Source of the DNA: Rapana venosa
Lineage: Eukaryota > Mollusca > Gastropoda > Neogastropoda > Muricidae
DNA: 64,000 nt
Direction of reading: 5' to 3'
NCBI GenBank assembly: GCA_028751875.1
Contig: CM054144.1
Span: 18,073,799-18,137,798, forward strand
The notes under the pieces were generated by a model, which did no database searches, was not told the origin of the DNA, and saw only the letters and a list, made by a program, of their open reading frames with translations. Shown piece by piece: positions 50,889 to 63,800 of the stretch (the stretch's first letter is position 1; each line of letters starts with the position of its first letter). Position numbers and translations under genes: made by a program.

Positions 50889-51807
50889 TAGTCAGTGAGG
50901 AAATGAGATGGAAGCTTGGTGTGTGTTCCGTGGTCTTGAACCATTGGTGCATGTGCTGGTATACTGTGGTGTTTAAACAGTGGAGTGAGTGTGTCCAATA
51001 TGAAAATAACACTTTGAATGTACTAACACACACCTGCCTCTGTCTTGGCTATATGTATATCCCATAGCACCCTGAGGTCACCCAGTACTTTGTCACACAA
51101 TTCAGGACTGTCAAGGGAAGTAATTTTGACAACTTACAATAGTCACTACACAAAAAAAATGATTAAATATATTTATGCTATCTTTTACTGCAAGAAATAT
51201 TATTTCCTGCATTCTGTATTAAATAAAGTATACACCCGGCCAGGCAATTTATGCATTCATGCAGTTGTTTACAAAAAAACCCCAAAACTCAAATCACGAT
51301 GCCTCATCACTTTTTCCTATCGGTATGGCAATCTTGATCTCTTCTACTAAACTTGTAAACAACAGCTTGTAGGCCACTCAGCCCCATCTGCTTTATCAGC
51401 CTTAACAATATTCCAATGGAAAAAGCCTTTAAATCTGCTCTATAGGCGTCCAAATCTTCTCTCAGCACACATCCCAACCATTGCCCATAACAACATTTAT
51501 TTAGCAAACTTTGAAAATTCATAATTTGCTTAAAACCTCACTGATTTGGACACAGTAAAGTGCAAACAACATGGCCACTTCTTGTCCATGCAAAGCAGCA
51601 ACTCTCACGAGAATCTTGTTTATGTAAACAACAATGGCAGCGCCCATAGTAAGCACATATTTGAGGGCGTTATTGGGCGTTTGCAGGAAAACTGGGTCTA
51701 TTTTTACCAGGGCGTTTGTGGGCGGTTGCAGTGGTGTTGGGATATGTACTCATGATAAACACACACACATACATGCATGATCATGTGTACACATGCACAC
51801 ACGCACA

Positions 51808-51860
<53 letters not shown>

Positions 51861-54800
51861 CTCTGTTACCCTCTGAAAAATAAAAATTGTTCAGAATTGT
51901 TCACTCTCCCCTCTCTCTCCAACACAATAACACTTACTTTCTTTCGCACATGAATATGCACAGTCTTATACATGTATATGTACAGGCATATTGATGTATG
52001 CCAGGCACTGTATAATCGGCACCCCCCACTCTCCATACACACACATTAACATCTCCCTCCCACACACACACATGCAAACTCCTTCAAATAACACACATAA
52101 GCAGAGTTACAAGATTTGATACACATTAATACCCTCATATTGATGTGTCTTCAAAATCAACAACACTATGATTCCAGTTCTATGAGCTGTTTGAGATCGG
52201 CATCCGTCAGTGTCGCAACAGTGGGATTGACTGCAAGATCCACGGCCTGTCCATTGTGGCTCACCGCCGCTCTGAGGAGGATGAAGCAGTGTCTGGCTAC
52301 TCCTACCTGGCCTCAGATAAGGTAAGGCAGCCAGGGAGACAGTAGCTGATGGTGACTGTGGTGTCTTTAGTGTCAGTGAGGCAGGAAGGCTCTGATGGTT
52401 CAGAGACAGGGCTTGAAGGCTAGAAAGCTTTTATTCTTGTGATATTTTTGGTCACAGAGGCATGCAATTCATGTAAATTTTTGCCTTTTAGATTTTTAGT
52501 TAGTTTTCTGTTGTTCTTGTGGCACCATCATCATCATCTTCTTTGCTGTTTTAGCAGAATAGTGTTTTACTTTTTATTCACCTCTTGCCTTTTTCCCATG
52601 GTTGTGTTTATTTCCTGTTCATAGAGAAAGTCAACCCTGGAGATATATATCCATTTATACACAGACATGCCTACCATAATGTCTGGCTGTACTAGTCCCC
52701 AAAATACCATTAAAGTGAACATGGAAATATAGAAATATATCGCCTGTCTCAGAAGAACAAAAATCACATAGGAGCGAAAATACAACCAGTTATCTGTTAG
52801 GAATATGGCCCTCCACAAGAATGGCTGAAGCATCACTGATTTGCTGTTTTACCAGAACATGTTCAATAGATAATAGGTTACTTTTTCATGAAAACAGCAT
52901 TGGGTAGGCACATTTTGTATACATTGACACAGCTGACAGAAATGTTTTTCGTCCACAGCCAAATTTGCTCCTATCACACCAGCTCTGTTTGTGCTGTTTT
53001 TCAGGAGGAAGATGACGATCGTCAGGCAATGAACCAGAGTTTTGGCAGTGCAGCCAGCACCCTGAAGAGGAAGACACGGCCCATGAGCAGCAAGGACATC
53101 CAGACACACGTCTTTGTCTGGGGTCTCAATGACAAGGACCAGCTGGGAGGTCCCAAAGGATCTAAGGTTCGAATCTGCGCTGTTTTTCTTCTGTTCATGA
53201 ATGGGTATACACATGTTTGTCAATATGATATAGTAAAATAACTTTGGCTTATGTTTTATCTAGATTTTTATTTGCTGTTCTGTGAAAGTAAATGATCAAT
53301 AATGAAACATAAAATAGAATTATTATCTTATCACTTAGATTTGAGTGATGCTGATTTTGCTAAGAAATAATTATACAAAATGGTTGTGCTCTTGACAGCA
53401 GTTGATTGAAACTTGGTGGGGATACAGATTGGAAATGTGTCAGAACACTAAAACATTAAAACAAGATTTACGCTGGTTGTTTATGTACTGATTCTGTGGA
53501 AATGGTTAGCTTTCATATGTTGCACTTTGGTTGGTTAGGATTGTACATAAAGGTTTAAACAAAGCGTGGATTCTTTCAGAGCTGACGATGATGACATGTA
53601 AGAAGTCTATGTCTAAGTATCAATAATGCAATACCTTTTACTTTAGAAAATACAGCATGCTTCATGGCCGTTCCTCTTCTTGTGTGGACAGATCAAACTG
53701 CCACAGATGAACGAGACCCTGTCTGCCTTGAACTGTGTGCACATTGCTGGTGGCTCCAAAAGCCTCTTCTGTGGTGAGTCCCCTGGTTTTGCTTCTCTTG
53801 GAAAAACTGAATTCAGTGTTTATATGGAGAGGTGGCTTTTTTTGTTTAAATTGTCTAATGTTTAATGGTTAGCAATGTCATGAATCATGGTAAGACCAAA
53901 GTGCACACCGTATGAGAAATTTCATGTATGGCTGCTTTCAAATACCTCCTATATAGGCAGCCATACTCTGATTTCAGAGGGGTTTTTTCATCTCTTTTTA
54001 TGGAAAATATAGGCTGTTTTGCTAGGCACTCCTCAGTGGAAGACAATCTCAACATGGTATTTCAGAGCATAACATCTAATGTAGCCTTTGGCACTTTGCA
54101 TGCATCTATAGCTGGCAAAGCGTTTGGCCTTGGTCTAGTGTCAATGAGTGAGTGGTGTGTGTGTGTTGTGTCTGCAGTGACCCAGGATGGCAAGGTGTTT
54201 GCCTGTGGAGAGGCCACTAATGGACGTCTGGGGCTGGGCATGAGTACAGGCAATGTCTTCGTTCCTCGACAGATTACCTCCCTCAGTCAGTACGTCATCA
54301 AGAAAGTGGCTGTCCACTCAGGTCAGTGTGTGTGTGTGTGTGTGTGAGAGAGAACTCGAACTCGAACTTTTTCTCGAACTCGAACTTTTTATTGAGAGTA
54401 AATGGATAAGCTCAGGGCTTTTTTACACCATGCTCTCAAAAAAAACAAAACAAAAAAAAAACACCCACACCAAAACCACCACCAACAACAATCAAAAACC
54501 ACCAAAAAACAAAACAAAAACCCAAACAAACAAAAACCCAACAACAACCCCCCCCCCCCCCCCCCCCCTCCAATCCCCAAACAAACCCGCAAACAATCAT
54601 TATCAACAGTTTAAAGACACCAAAATGAAAATTCAAAATTGATTATTATAATCAAACACTATAAATGAGAACTAGATACAATGACGATGAATGTCATACA
54701 AGGGAGACAATGGAGAAGGAAAGAAAAGCAAACAAACAAACAAACACAGACAAACAAGTATTTTTTTAAAAAACAAAAAAAACAAACAAAACCCACCACC

Positions 54801-57800
54801 ACACACACACAACCACCGACTCAGAAACCACATTACAGAGAGAGACAGAAAGAGACAAAGAGACAGACAGGCAGACGGACATACAGACAGCGGCAAAACA
54901 GCAAAGGATATAGAGAGTGAGGGGAGGGGGGGGGGGGAGTTGCTTACAGAGTTATGGACAGTGTGAGGACAGAAATAGATCAACAGGGAAAGGACAAAAA
55001 ACAAAACAAAACAACAACAGCAAAGAGACGTGAAGATGAAATCGCATTAAACATGAATTGTGTGCTAATGACTACTACAGATAATTAAACATGAATTGTG
55101 TGCTAATGACTACTAGAGATAAGGATTTCGAACACAAAAATGAAATTCCAATCATAACATTTCAAAAAGATGTCTGTGATATCCTTTCTTAAATGAAGAC
55201 AAACTAGGCTTCTGTTTAAGATAATCAGGGATATTGTTCCATAGCTTACTACCTGAATAAACCAAGGATGACATGAATAAGTCTATCCTGGGGAATACTT
55301 TTACCTCGAATAACTCTGATAACAAATTTATCATACAGATAGGATGGCGTAAGATTATTCATAATCTTGTACATGAATACGACTTTATTGAAATGGCATT
55401 TCTGATTTAATGGTAAAATATTGAGTTTTTTGTAATCTTCATTTTGCAAAGATGATTTAAGGAGTATTAATTTCATGGAGCGTCTGTAAATACTCTCAAG
55501 TCGTTTTAAGCAGTTTTTGCTCGCCAGGTCCCAACATGTTGAAGCATAATCAATATCTGGTTGTATGTATCCATAAAAGAACAACTATCGAGTGTGCTCA
55601 TCAAGGAAATGCTTTATTCTATTGAGCTGAAATATCTTTTGGGATAATTTCTTTGACAATATTGAAATATGGTTCGACCAGGAAAGATTATTGTCTACAT
55701 TAAGGCCAAGTAATTTATGATTATTAACCTCTTCTACTATCTGATCATGAATTTTCAGACTTCTTGACATAGACTTCATATTTTGTCTTTTTTGTCTCGT
55801 TGTGACTATCATGAACTTAGATTTTTTAGGATGAAGAGCCATGTGGTTCAGATCAGCCCAAGAAGTTAGTTTATCTATATCTTTCTGTAGAATATTACAT
55901 ATAACATTTGCTTTTTTATCCTTAGTATGAATAGTCGTATCATCTGCAAATAGTTCACAAGACGATGAAATATTTAATGGAAGATCATTAATATAGATAG
56001 AAAACAAAATTGGCCCAAGAACTGATCCCTGGGGGACACCATATGTTATTGGCATGAAGGAGGATATTGCACAGTCTTGAAGAACTGCCTGCCGTCTATT
56101 TTTAAGAAATGAGGATATAAGTCTAACTGAATCTGAACATAAGCCATACAAAACAAGTTTCTTTATTAGAAGATCATGGTCAATGGTGTCAAAAGCCTTA
56201 GCAAAATCAACAAATACTACCCCAGACAAAAGATCATTGTTAATATTTTCATGCCATTGTTCTATTAGGTTAGTAAGCAGAGTGTGACAAGAATGGTTTT
56301 TCAGAGAGAGAGAGAGAGTGAGAGAGAGAGAAAGTGTGTGTGTGTACTGTGTGTGTTTGTGTGTGTGTGAATGCATGGTAGTAGACAGTTGCCCTTCACA
56401 CCTTTTTTGCTAGTGTTACAAAATAGACTGTCTTTCATTATGACATATCCATCTCTGTGTCATCACTGACTTGTCAGTTATTACCATGTCATGATGTGTG
56501 TCACCAGGTGGCCGCCATGCCATGGCACTGACTGTTGATGGCAAAGTCTTCTCCTGGGGAGAAGGGGACGATGGGAAACTGGGCCACTCCAGCAGGATGT
56601 AAGTAATAATAATAAAAAATGGAATTTGATTAGCACTATATCTTGCAAAGACAAATGTAAGCACTTGCATTCAACATATTCTTACAGAGTCACGCAGCTA
56701 ATAACTAGTAATAGATTAAACAAATACACTGAGCAGGAAGGTAGAGAAATGGATATGTGTGAGATATGCACCCAGTGCACATTGATCGTTATCTTGTGTG
56801 TGTGTGTTGTATATTTTATGGCTTGTATACTTAGCAGTGCACTATAGCGCATGTGTAATCGAATCTTACATTAAGTACAGGTTCTTTATCTTTACACTTC
56901 ATTTTCTTCTTTGTTTCTTGCCTTAACATCATTCTAAACTATTGCAGAATTGATTTTTCATATTTCTTTGACCATTCACTTTCTCTTGATAATTGATAAT
57001 CTGTCTACTTTAACATTTCTAGCAATTCTGCAGTACGATGGTAGTTCAAGATTTGTATTGTAGTGTTAGCTGTCTCAGCTTCTCTCAGATATTTCAGCAC
57101 TTTTCCTTAGTCTGTTTTATGAATAGCTTGAAAAAGAAACTGGCAAGGGCTGTGTGTGTGGACAGAACGAATGCTGCTTTCATAGCCTGACTCAAGATGT
57201 TTAACTGATATATCATTCAATGCTGCAGGAACTGTGAGACCCCGCGCATGATCGAGGCGCTCAAGTCCAAACGTGTGCGTGACATAGCCTGTGGCAGTTC
57301 CCACAGTGCCGCCATCACCTCCAATGGGGAGCTGTACACCTGGGGCCTGGGAGACTACGGCCGTCTGGGACACGGGGACAACACCACGCAGCTCAAACCC
57401 AAACAGGTGAGTGCGGGTTGTTAGCACGACCCTTGCAGGGAAAATAGCTGATGGAGTTGAGGTTTTCTGCTGTCTGGATTGTGGGGGTGGGGTGGGGGGT
57501 TTACATCTGCTTTTTGTTGTCTTTTTTTCTCGTTGGAAAGTTGATGATGGATTACTTCTCTTCGTCTGTGGGTGCTACCTTCTCCATCGTGTACCTGTCT
57601 CCTTGTTTTGTTTCTGATTCTGTGACTTCTTTGCTTTTTTCTTTCTGACTTTTTCTTTGACTGTTTTGCCTCATGTCTTTTTTTTTGTTTTGTTCGTGCA
57701 TGTTTGTTGTGCATGTCTCTATCTGTCTCTGTCTCTCTGTCTCTCTCTCTCTCTCTCTCCTCTTGCTTCCCCCCTCCCAATCTCTCCCTCTCTTTCTCTC

Positions 57801-60800
57801 TCTCCCTCCCTCATTCCCCCACCCTCCCCCCTTTGTGTTTCTTATTTCTCTTTTGTTCTGCCTCTCATTCGTCCTTCAGATGAGACTATAAACCGAGGCC
57901 CTGTGTGCGAATGCATGCAGAACATCTTGCGCACGTTAAATCCTGCTCCGCTTTTCGAAAGAGTAGGCCATTGTGTGCCGGTGGGAACAGATGACAAAAT
58001 TTACAAAACCGCATACACACGGGGACTGGATGTAAAAAGCACAAAAGTGCTTATTCCATTATCCTCGATATAAAAGAATAAACAAATAAATAAATAAAAT
58101 TTCTTAGGAATATTTTCTGCCTGACCTACCCACACATCACAACCTCACCAGTATCCTCTACCTGTACCCACACCTTTACCTGTCTTGCAGGTGAAGGCCT
58201 TGGCAGGGCAGCGGGTGATCCAGGTGGCCTGTGGCAGTCGGGATGCCCAGACGCTGGCGCTGACGGACTTTGGCATCGTGTACAGCTGGGGGGACGGGGA
58301 CTTTGGCAAGCTGGGGCGTGGGGGCAGCGAGGGGTGCAGCGTGCCCCACCCTGTGGAGCGGCTGACGGGACAGGGGGTCATCCAGATAGAGTGTGGGGCG
58401 CAGTTCTCCCTGGCCCTCACCAAGTCTGGCCAGGTCTGGACCTGGTAAGTAGGAGAGAGGAGGGTAGTGGTGTATGTTGTGTGTGTGTCAGAGAGAGAGA
58501 GAAAGAGACAGACAATGTGTGTGGTTTTTTCATGGGTAGGAAGGTGGATGTGGGTTAGTTTGCGACATGATCACGCATTTTTTTAACCCCCAAAATTTGT
58601 TCCATGTTATCATAATGTGTGTCTTCCATGTTGTCATGATGTGTGTGCAATGCATTTTTTTTTATATGAAGAAAAAATATTTTCTTACGTTAGAAGAAGA
58701 GATGATTTCAGTGTGAAGTGAAGACATTTATCACACTTACAACAGAAGAAATGTTTTTAATGTGAAATGAAAACATTTATCACACTTACAACAGAAGAAA
58801 TGTTTTAAATGTGAAATGAAGACACTGTCGCTCATGTCCAACTGCTACAACTTACTCAAAAAACAACGCGTTTTCAGGGGCAAGGGAGACTACTTCCGCC
58901 TGGGTCATGGGACGGATGCTCACGTGCGCAAACCTCAGCTGGTGGAGGTGCTGAAGGGGAAGAAGATTGTTCACGTGGCCGTGGGGGCTCTGCACTGTCT
59001 GTGTGTCACGGACTCCGGACAGGTCAGGACTCTGTTGTGTGTCTCTGCTGCTCTGTGTTCTCAGTTTGTGGACATCAACTTTTTCGTTTGTTTTGTTTAT
59101 TTAACACAATTTCTCTGACCCCCAGTATTGTTGGTTTGGCTCTAGGTACAAGTTTTTGCCTTCATTCCACAAAGCTCTGATTTAAAGGGTACTTAGTCAG
59201 CGTTAGCTTCATGAGTTTTAGAGATTTTATTTTTGGCTTCACTCAGTGTCAGGACTGTTTGGTAGATGGTTGTTGTTTGTCTCTTTCTTACAGTCATTGC
59301 AGTGACACTTCAGGTCACAAAACTTGGGGTAATTTATATGGTGGTTTTAGAATACAGTCTTTCCTTTACCATTTCTTTTTTTTGGGGGGGGTATGGTTGG
59401 GATGGAGGGGGGGTTAGGAATGTGAAGGGTTGGTTTAATATGATACTTGGACACCATTAGTGTGAATATATATTTCCTTTTCTGTAAATTTACTTTTAGA
59501 TATATTGTCCATACCATAATTTGTTTAAAAAAGTTATCATTTCACACACACACACACACTCTCTCTCCCTCTCTCTCTCTCTCCCTCCCCCTCTCCCTCC
59601 CTCCCTTAATTAATCTTATACTCTGCCTTTCCCTCTTCCTTCCATGCCCCTCTCTTCCCAATTCTTGCACCCGCTCCCCCTCACCCCCCCACCTCTTTCC
59701 CCTCTCGCACACTTACCCAACATCATTTTCTACATTTCAGTGTACATGACGCCTCTGTTCGCGACTGTTTTTCCTGCAGGTGTATGCCTGGGGCGACAAC
59801 GACCACGGGCAGCAGGGCAACTCCACCACCACCGTCAACCGCAAGCCAGCGCTGGTGCAGGGCCTGGAGGGGTACAAGATCACCCGCGTGGCCTGTGGCT
59901 CCTCCCACTCCATCGCCTGGGCCACCACCGACCTCTCCACCCCAGCCTCCCACGAACCCGTCCTCTTCTCTGCTGCCAAAGACCCGCTGGGAGCCACCTT
60001 GCTGGGTAACGATGGGTTCACAATGGGGGGTGGCTTTGGTTGGAGTTGGGGTGGGGTGGGTGAGTGAGCGTGTGGAAAGGGAATGTGTAGGGGTGGGGAT
60101 GGAGGTTGGGAGGGGTGGGGTGTGAGTGTGTGGGGGGCCGTGCGTGCGTTAATGCGTGTGTGTGTGTACGTGTGTGTTTTTTTATGTATGTGCGTGTTTT
60201 TTTTTTTATATGTGTGTGTGTGTGATGGGAAAGTGTGAGATGGAGGGAGGGGGATGTAAGAAAGTGTGTGTGTTCTCACTGTGCACATGTTTGTATACAG
60301 GCAGTTTTTTAAAGTATGTGTCTCAGCTTCTGTTTCTGTTTGTATATATGTATGTAATTTTATTCAGAATTCCATACACATTTTTGGTCAGCATTTTGTT
60401 TAGCACTGCTTAAAAGACAGTGCAAATAATCCCCTTGACAACATCACTACATTGATGCTGGCATCCATCCCCTGACCTGTGGCAGGCATCAACGATGGTA
60501 CGACAGAGGAGTCTCCCTACACCGCCAGTGGCACAGAGGGGGCAGGGCAGAACAAGCAGTACCGGCCCTCCCTGTCCAAGATCATCCTGTCTCTGGACTC
60601 CACCCAGGAGAAGAAGCGAGCCCTGGGGCACGTGCTGACCGCCCTGCAGATCGCTTATGCCAGGTGACCGTTGCTGTAGTGCGTGCGGGCGTCAGGCTTC
60701 TGTGAGCGAACGTGTTGTCGTTATTGTTGTTTAGTGTCTTTGCATTTGGGGATACTTGCCTAAATACATAGTTGTGCTTTTATGCATACGTGTTTACGGA

Positions 60801-63800
60801 TGTGTGTACTGTATTCTTACATCTTGTACATTTATGTAACTTTGAAAAGACATGGTTTGCTTGCATGCATGACTCGCATATACTATGCAATGACTCGCAT
60901 ATACTATGCACACATGTAGTCTAAAATATGTGTATGTACACACACATGTGTGCTTACATATAAAATATATGCAGTCTTGTGCATGCACACACATGCGCAC
61001 ATATGTGTAGACATCCACACAACCGGCACACAACACACGCGCACGCACACACACTCGCGCACACACACAGACACACACACACACACACACAGAGTAATAA
61101 TTCCCAAAACCTCACTTTTCTCCCACAGGGCTGCTGTGGTCAAAGCGTTGATGCCAGAACCACTGGCGGGTCCGGCCATGTCGGAATCCACAATGTCCAT
61201 TATGCCGGCTGCAGCGCCCCCTGCTGCAGCGCCAGTTGCCTCCCTGGAGTCGAGCATGGTGGGCAGCGCACATGCACATGTGTCCGCCATTGTGGACCAT
61301 GGGGACATCACCGTGTCTCTGACTGACTCGTTGGAAAATGTGAGATTTGGATGTGTTTTTGTTTGTTGGGTTTTGGAGGTGTGTGTGGTGTGGTGTGGTG
61401 TGTTGTGTTGTGGTGTATGTGTGTATGTTTGTTTATGTGTGAGCACTCTTATTTTTTTGGGGTGCGCATGTTGTTTCATTTGATTGTCTTTTCAGGAAAC
61501 AAAAGGAAAAAGAAATAAATGTAAAAGCCAGCTCTCCCACAATTGTTATTTGGGGGGTAAGAAGGAGGGGGTAAATAAAGTGGAGACAGACATCTTCAAA
61601 GTCATTTGCTTTCATTCATATGTTTTTCTGTAAGCCATCTCTAGGTTCAGTCTTTTTTCCAGCTTGTAACATTGTAATTCTCTGCCACTATCTTCCCTTC
61701 AGGCGTCGTCCATGGACCACGCGTTTCCCAGTATGCATTCCCTGGCAGCCAAGGTGTCGCCAGCCACCAGCTTCATGGCGGAGACCTTCATCTCCCCTGA
61801 CGAGGTCACGCAGACCACCGATGCAGAGTCCGACTTCCCTCCTGGGCTGGACGAGTTCACCAGTCACCTGACGGCGGACGATGCCCGGTGCTGGTGGATC
61901 TGCTGAAGCTGGCTGTGGCTGACCGGGTGGGCAGTGACAGCAGAGACATTCTCTCCAACATCCTCACCTCCCTGGGCAAAGCCAACTCTCAGGTAACTAG
62001 TTAACTGCATGTGTTTGCGGTGTGTGTGCGTGTATGTCTGACTTCAGTGCCCCCCTCCTTCTCCTCAGTTCTTTACAGCTGCCAGTTTCCCCCACTTTCA
62101 GTTATCTCAGCTGCTATCTATTCCATCCCAGCCCAGCTGGTGCTAATTATAGCAAGAACTGACTGCATATGGATGTGGTAAAAGGAAGGGGTACACTAAT
62201 TTTAGCACAGGACCTTGACTTAGTTATATTGGATTTGTGCACTGTGTCTTTAGAATGGGTTTTTTGAGGGGTTGGGTTTTTTATCTTTAGATGTTTGTTC
62301 TGGAATATAATGTTTTTACCTTTTCAGCAATACAGTTGTTGCCACAGTAGTCACGTGAAGCTTGCTAAACTATAAAAGATATTTCATTTGTTTTGTTTTT
62401 TGTTTTTTAAGTGAAGTAGTTTCTGTAAAACTTGGCAGCATAAAGATCAGAGATTTCAACAGAAGAAACAGTTTAATCAGTGGCCCAGAAAAGTCTTTAC
62501 ACAGATTTTGATTTCCCCCCCTCCTTTGTTCTGCAGGATGATAATCAATCACTCCTACGTGTATTTTTGTCCCTGTCATTTAGCAGGTGTCAGAGATGCT
62601 GCTGGAGCTGTGTGTCACAGAGCTGGAGGACGTCGCTAGTGACAGTGAATACACCCGCTCCACCTCCTACCCTGTCACCCAGGAGTCCCCCACCCCTACA
62701 CAGATGACACCTCCATCTCTGGCACTGTCAGAGTGGCAGGTAAGATTTCCCAGCTAAGACTGTGAGCTAAAAGGGTTTTGTCCTGTGTGAGAAATTAAGG
62801 GCTCAAATACTTGCTGGAATAGGGATTTCAACCCTGAAGACCTTTTGCTGTTCAGCTCTGTGTAGAGATTTTTTTTCTGCTTTCCTTCTGTCTTTGTGTG
62901 ATAGATTGTCCATTTTGGATAGCTAACTTCAAACATCCTGTGTTATGGATGAAAGAAAGAGAGATCTGAAGAGCTTGGTAGAAATGTTCTGATTTGTGAA
63001 CTTAAGAAATCGTCATGGCTTTGTTTCTTTCTCGGCTAAAGCTAGTTAAAGTGTACACTTCGCTACTGAACAGTGTGCCACTTGACAGCAGAGAATCCTG
63101 TCTTTCATGAGAAGCTGCAGAATGAAATGAAAGTGTATCCCACAGGAGCGGAAGCCCTGCGAGTGGAGTTTGACCGGCGATGTTCCACAGAACGACGTCA
63201 CGACCCCCTCACTATCATGGACGGCACTGGCCGTGTTGTGGCGATCAAGTCAGGTACAGTGTATGGTGTGTGTGTGTGTGTGTTTGTGTGTGTATGGTGT
63301 TTAAGAGTATGTGTGTGTGAGGACATGATCATGTATGTGTGTTTTTTTAATGTGTGTGTGGTGGTGTGTGTGTGCTTGCATGTGACATACCTCCTGCACA
63401 AATAAAGGGAACGTGTTTGTGTCTGTATGTGTGTGTGTACCTGTGTCAAAGTCAAAAGTCAGATTTTTATTTCCAGATGGTACATTGAATAAGCAATGCA
63501 TTTTTTTTTCATCAAGCCATCTATCTAAGAACAAAAACAACTTCATCAATAACATTTTACAACAATTCATTACAACCAGTGAGAAACAGAAAATAGACTA
63601 AACTAAAAAAAAGTGTGTGTGACGCGAATTCTCCATGTGTGTGTGTGTACGCACTCACATGCTCCAAAACGAAGACATGTTGAAAGAATCTCTCTTCAGG
63701 TAATTCAGAAGACAATCAACATGCATCAATCATTCACTGCAGGTCGGGAGTGGTCAGACTGGTCTCAAGAACTGCGCATCGCTGGGGAAGAACTGCGCTG

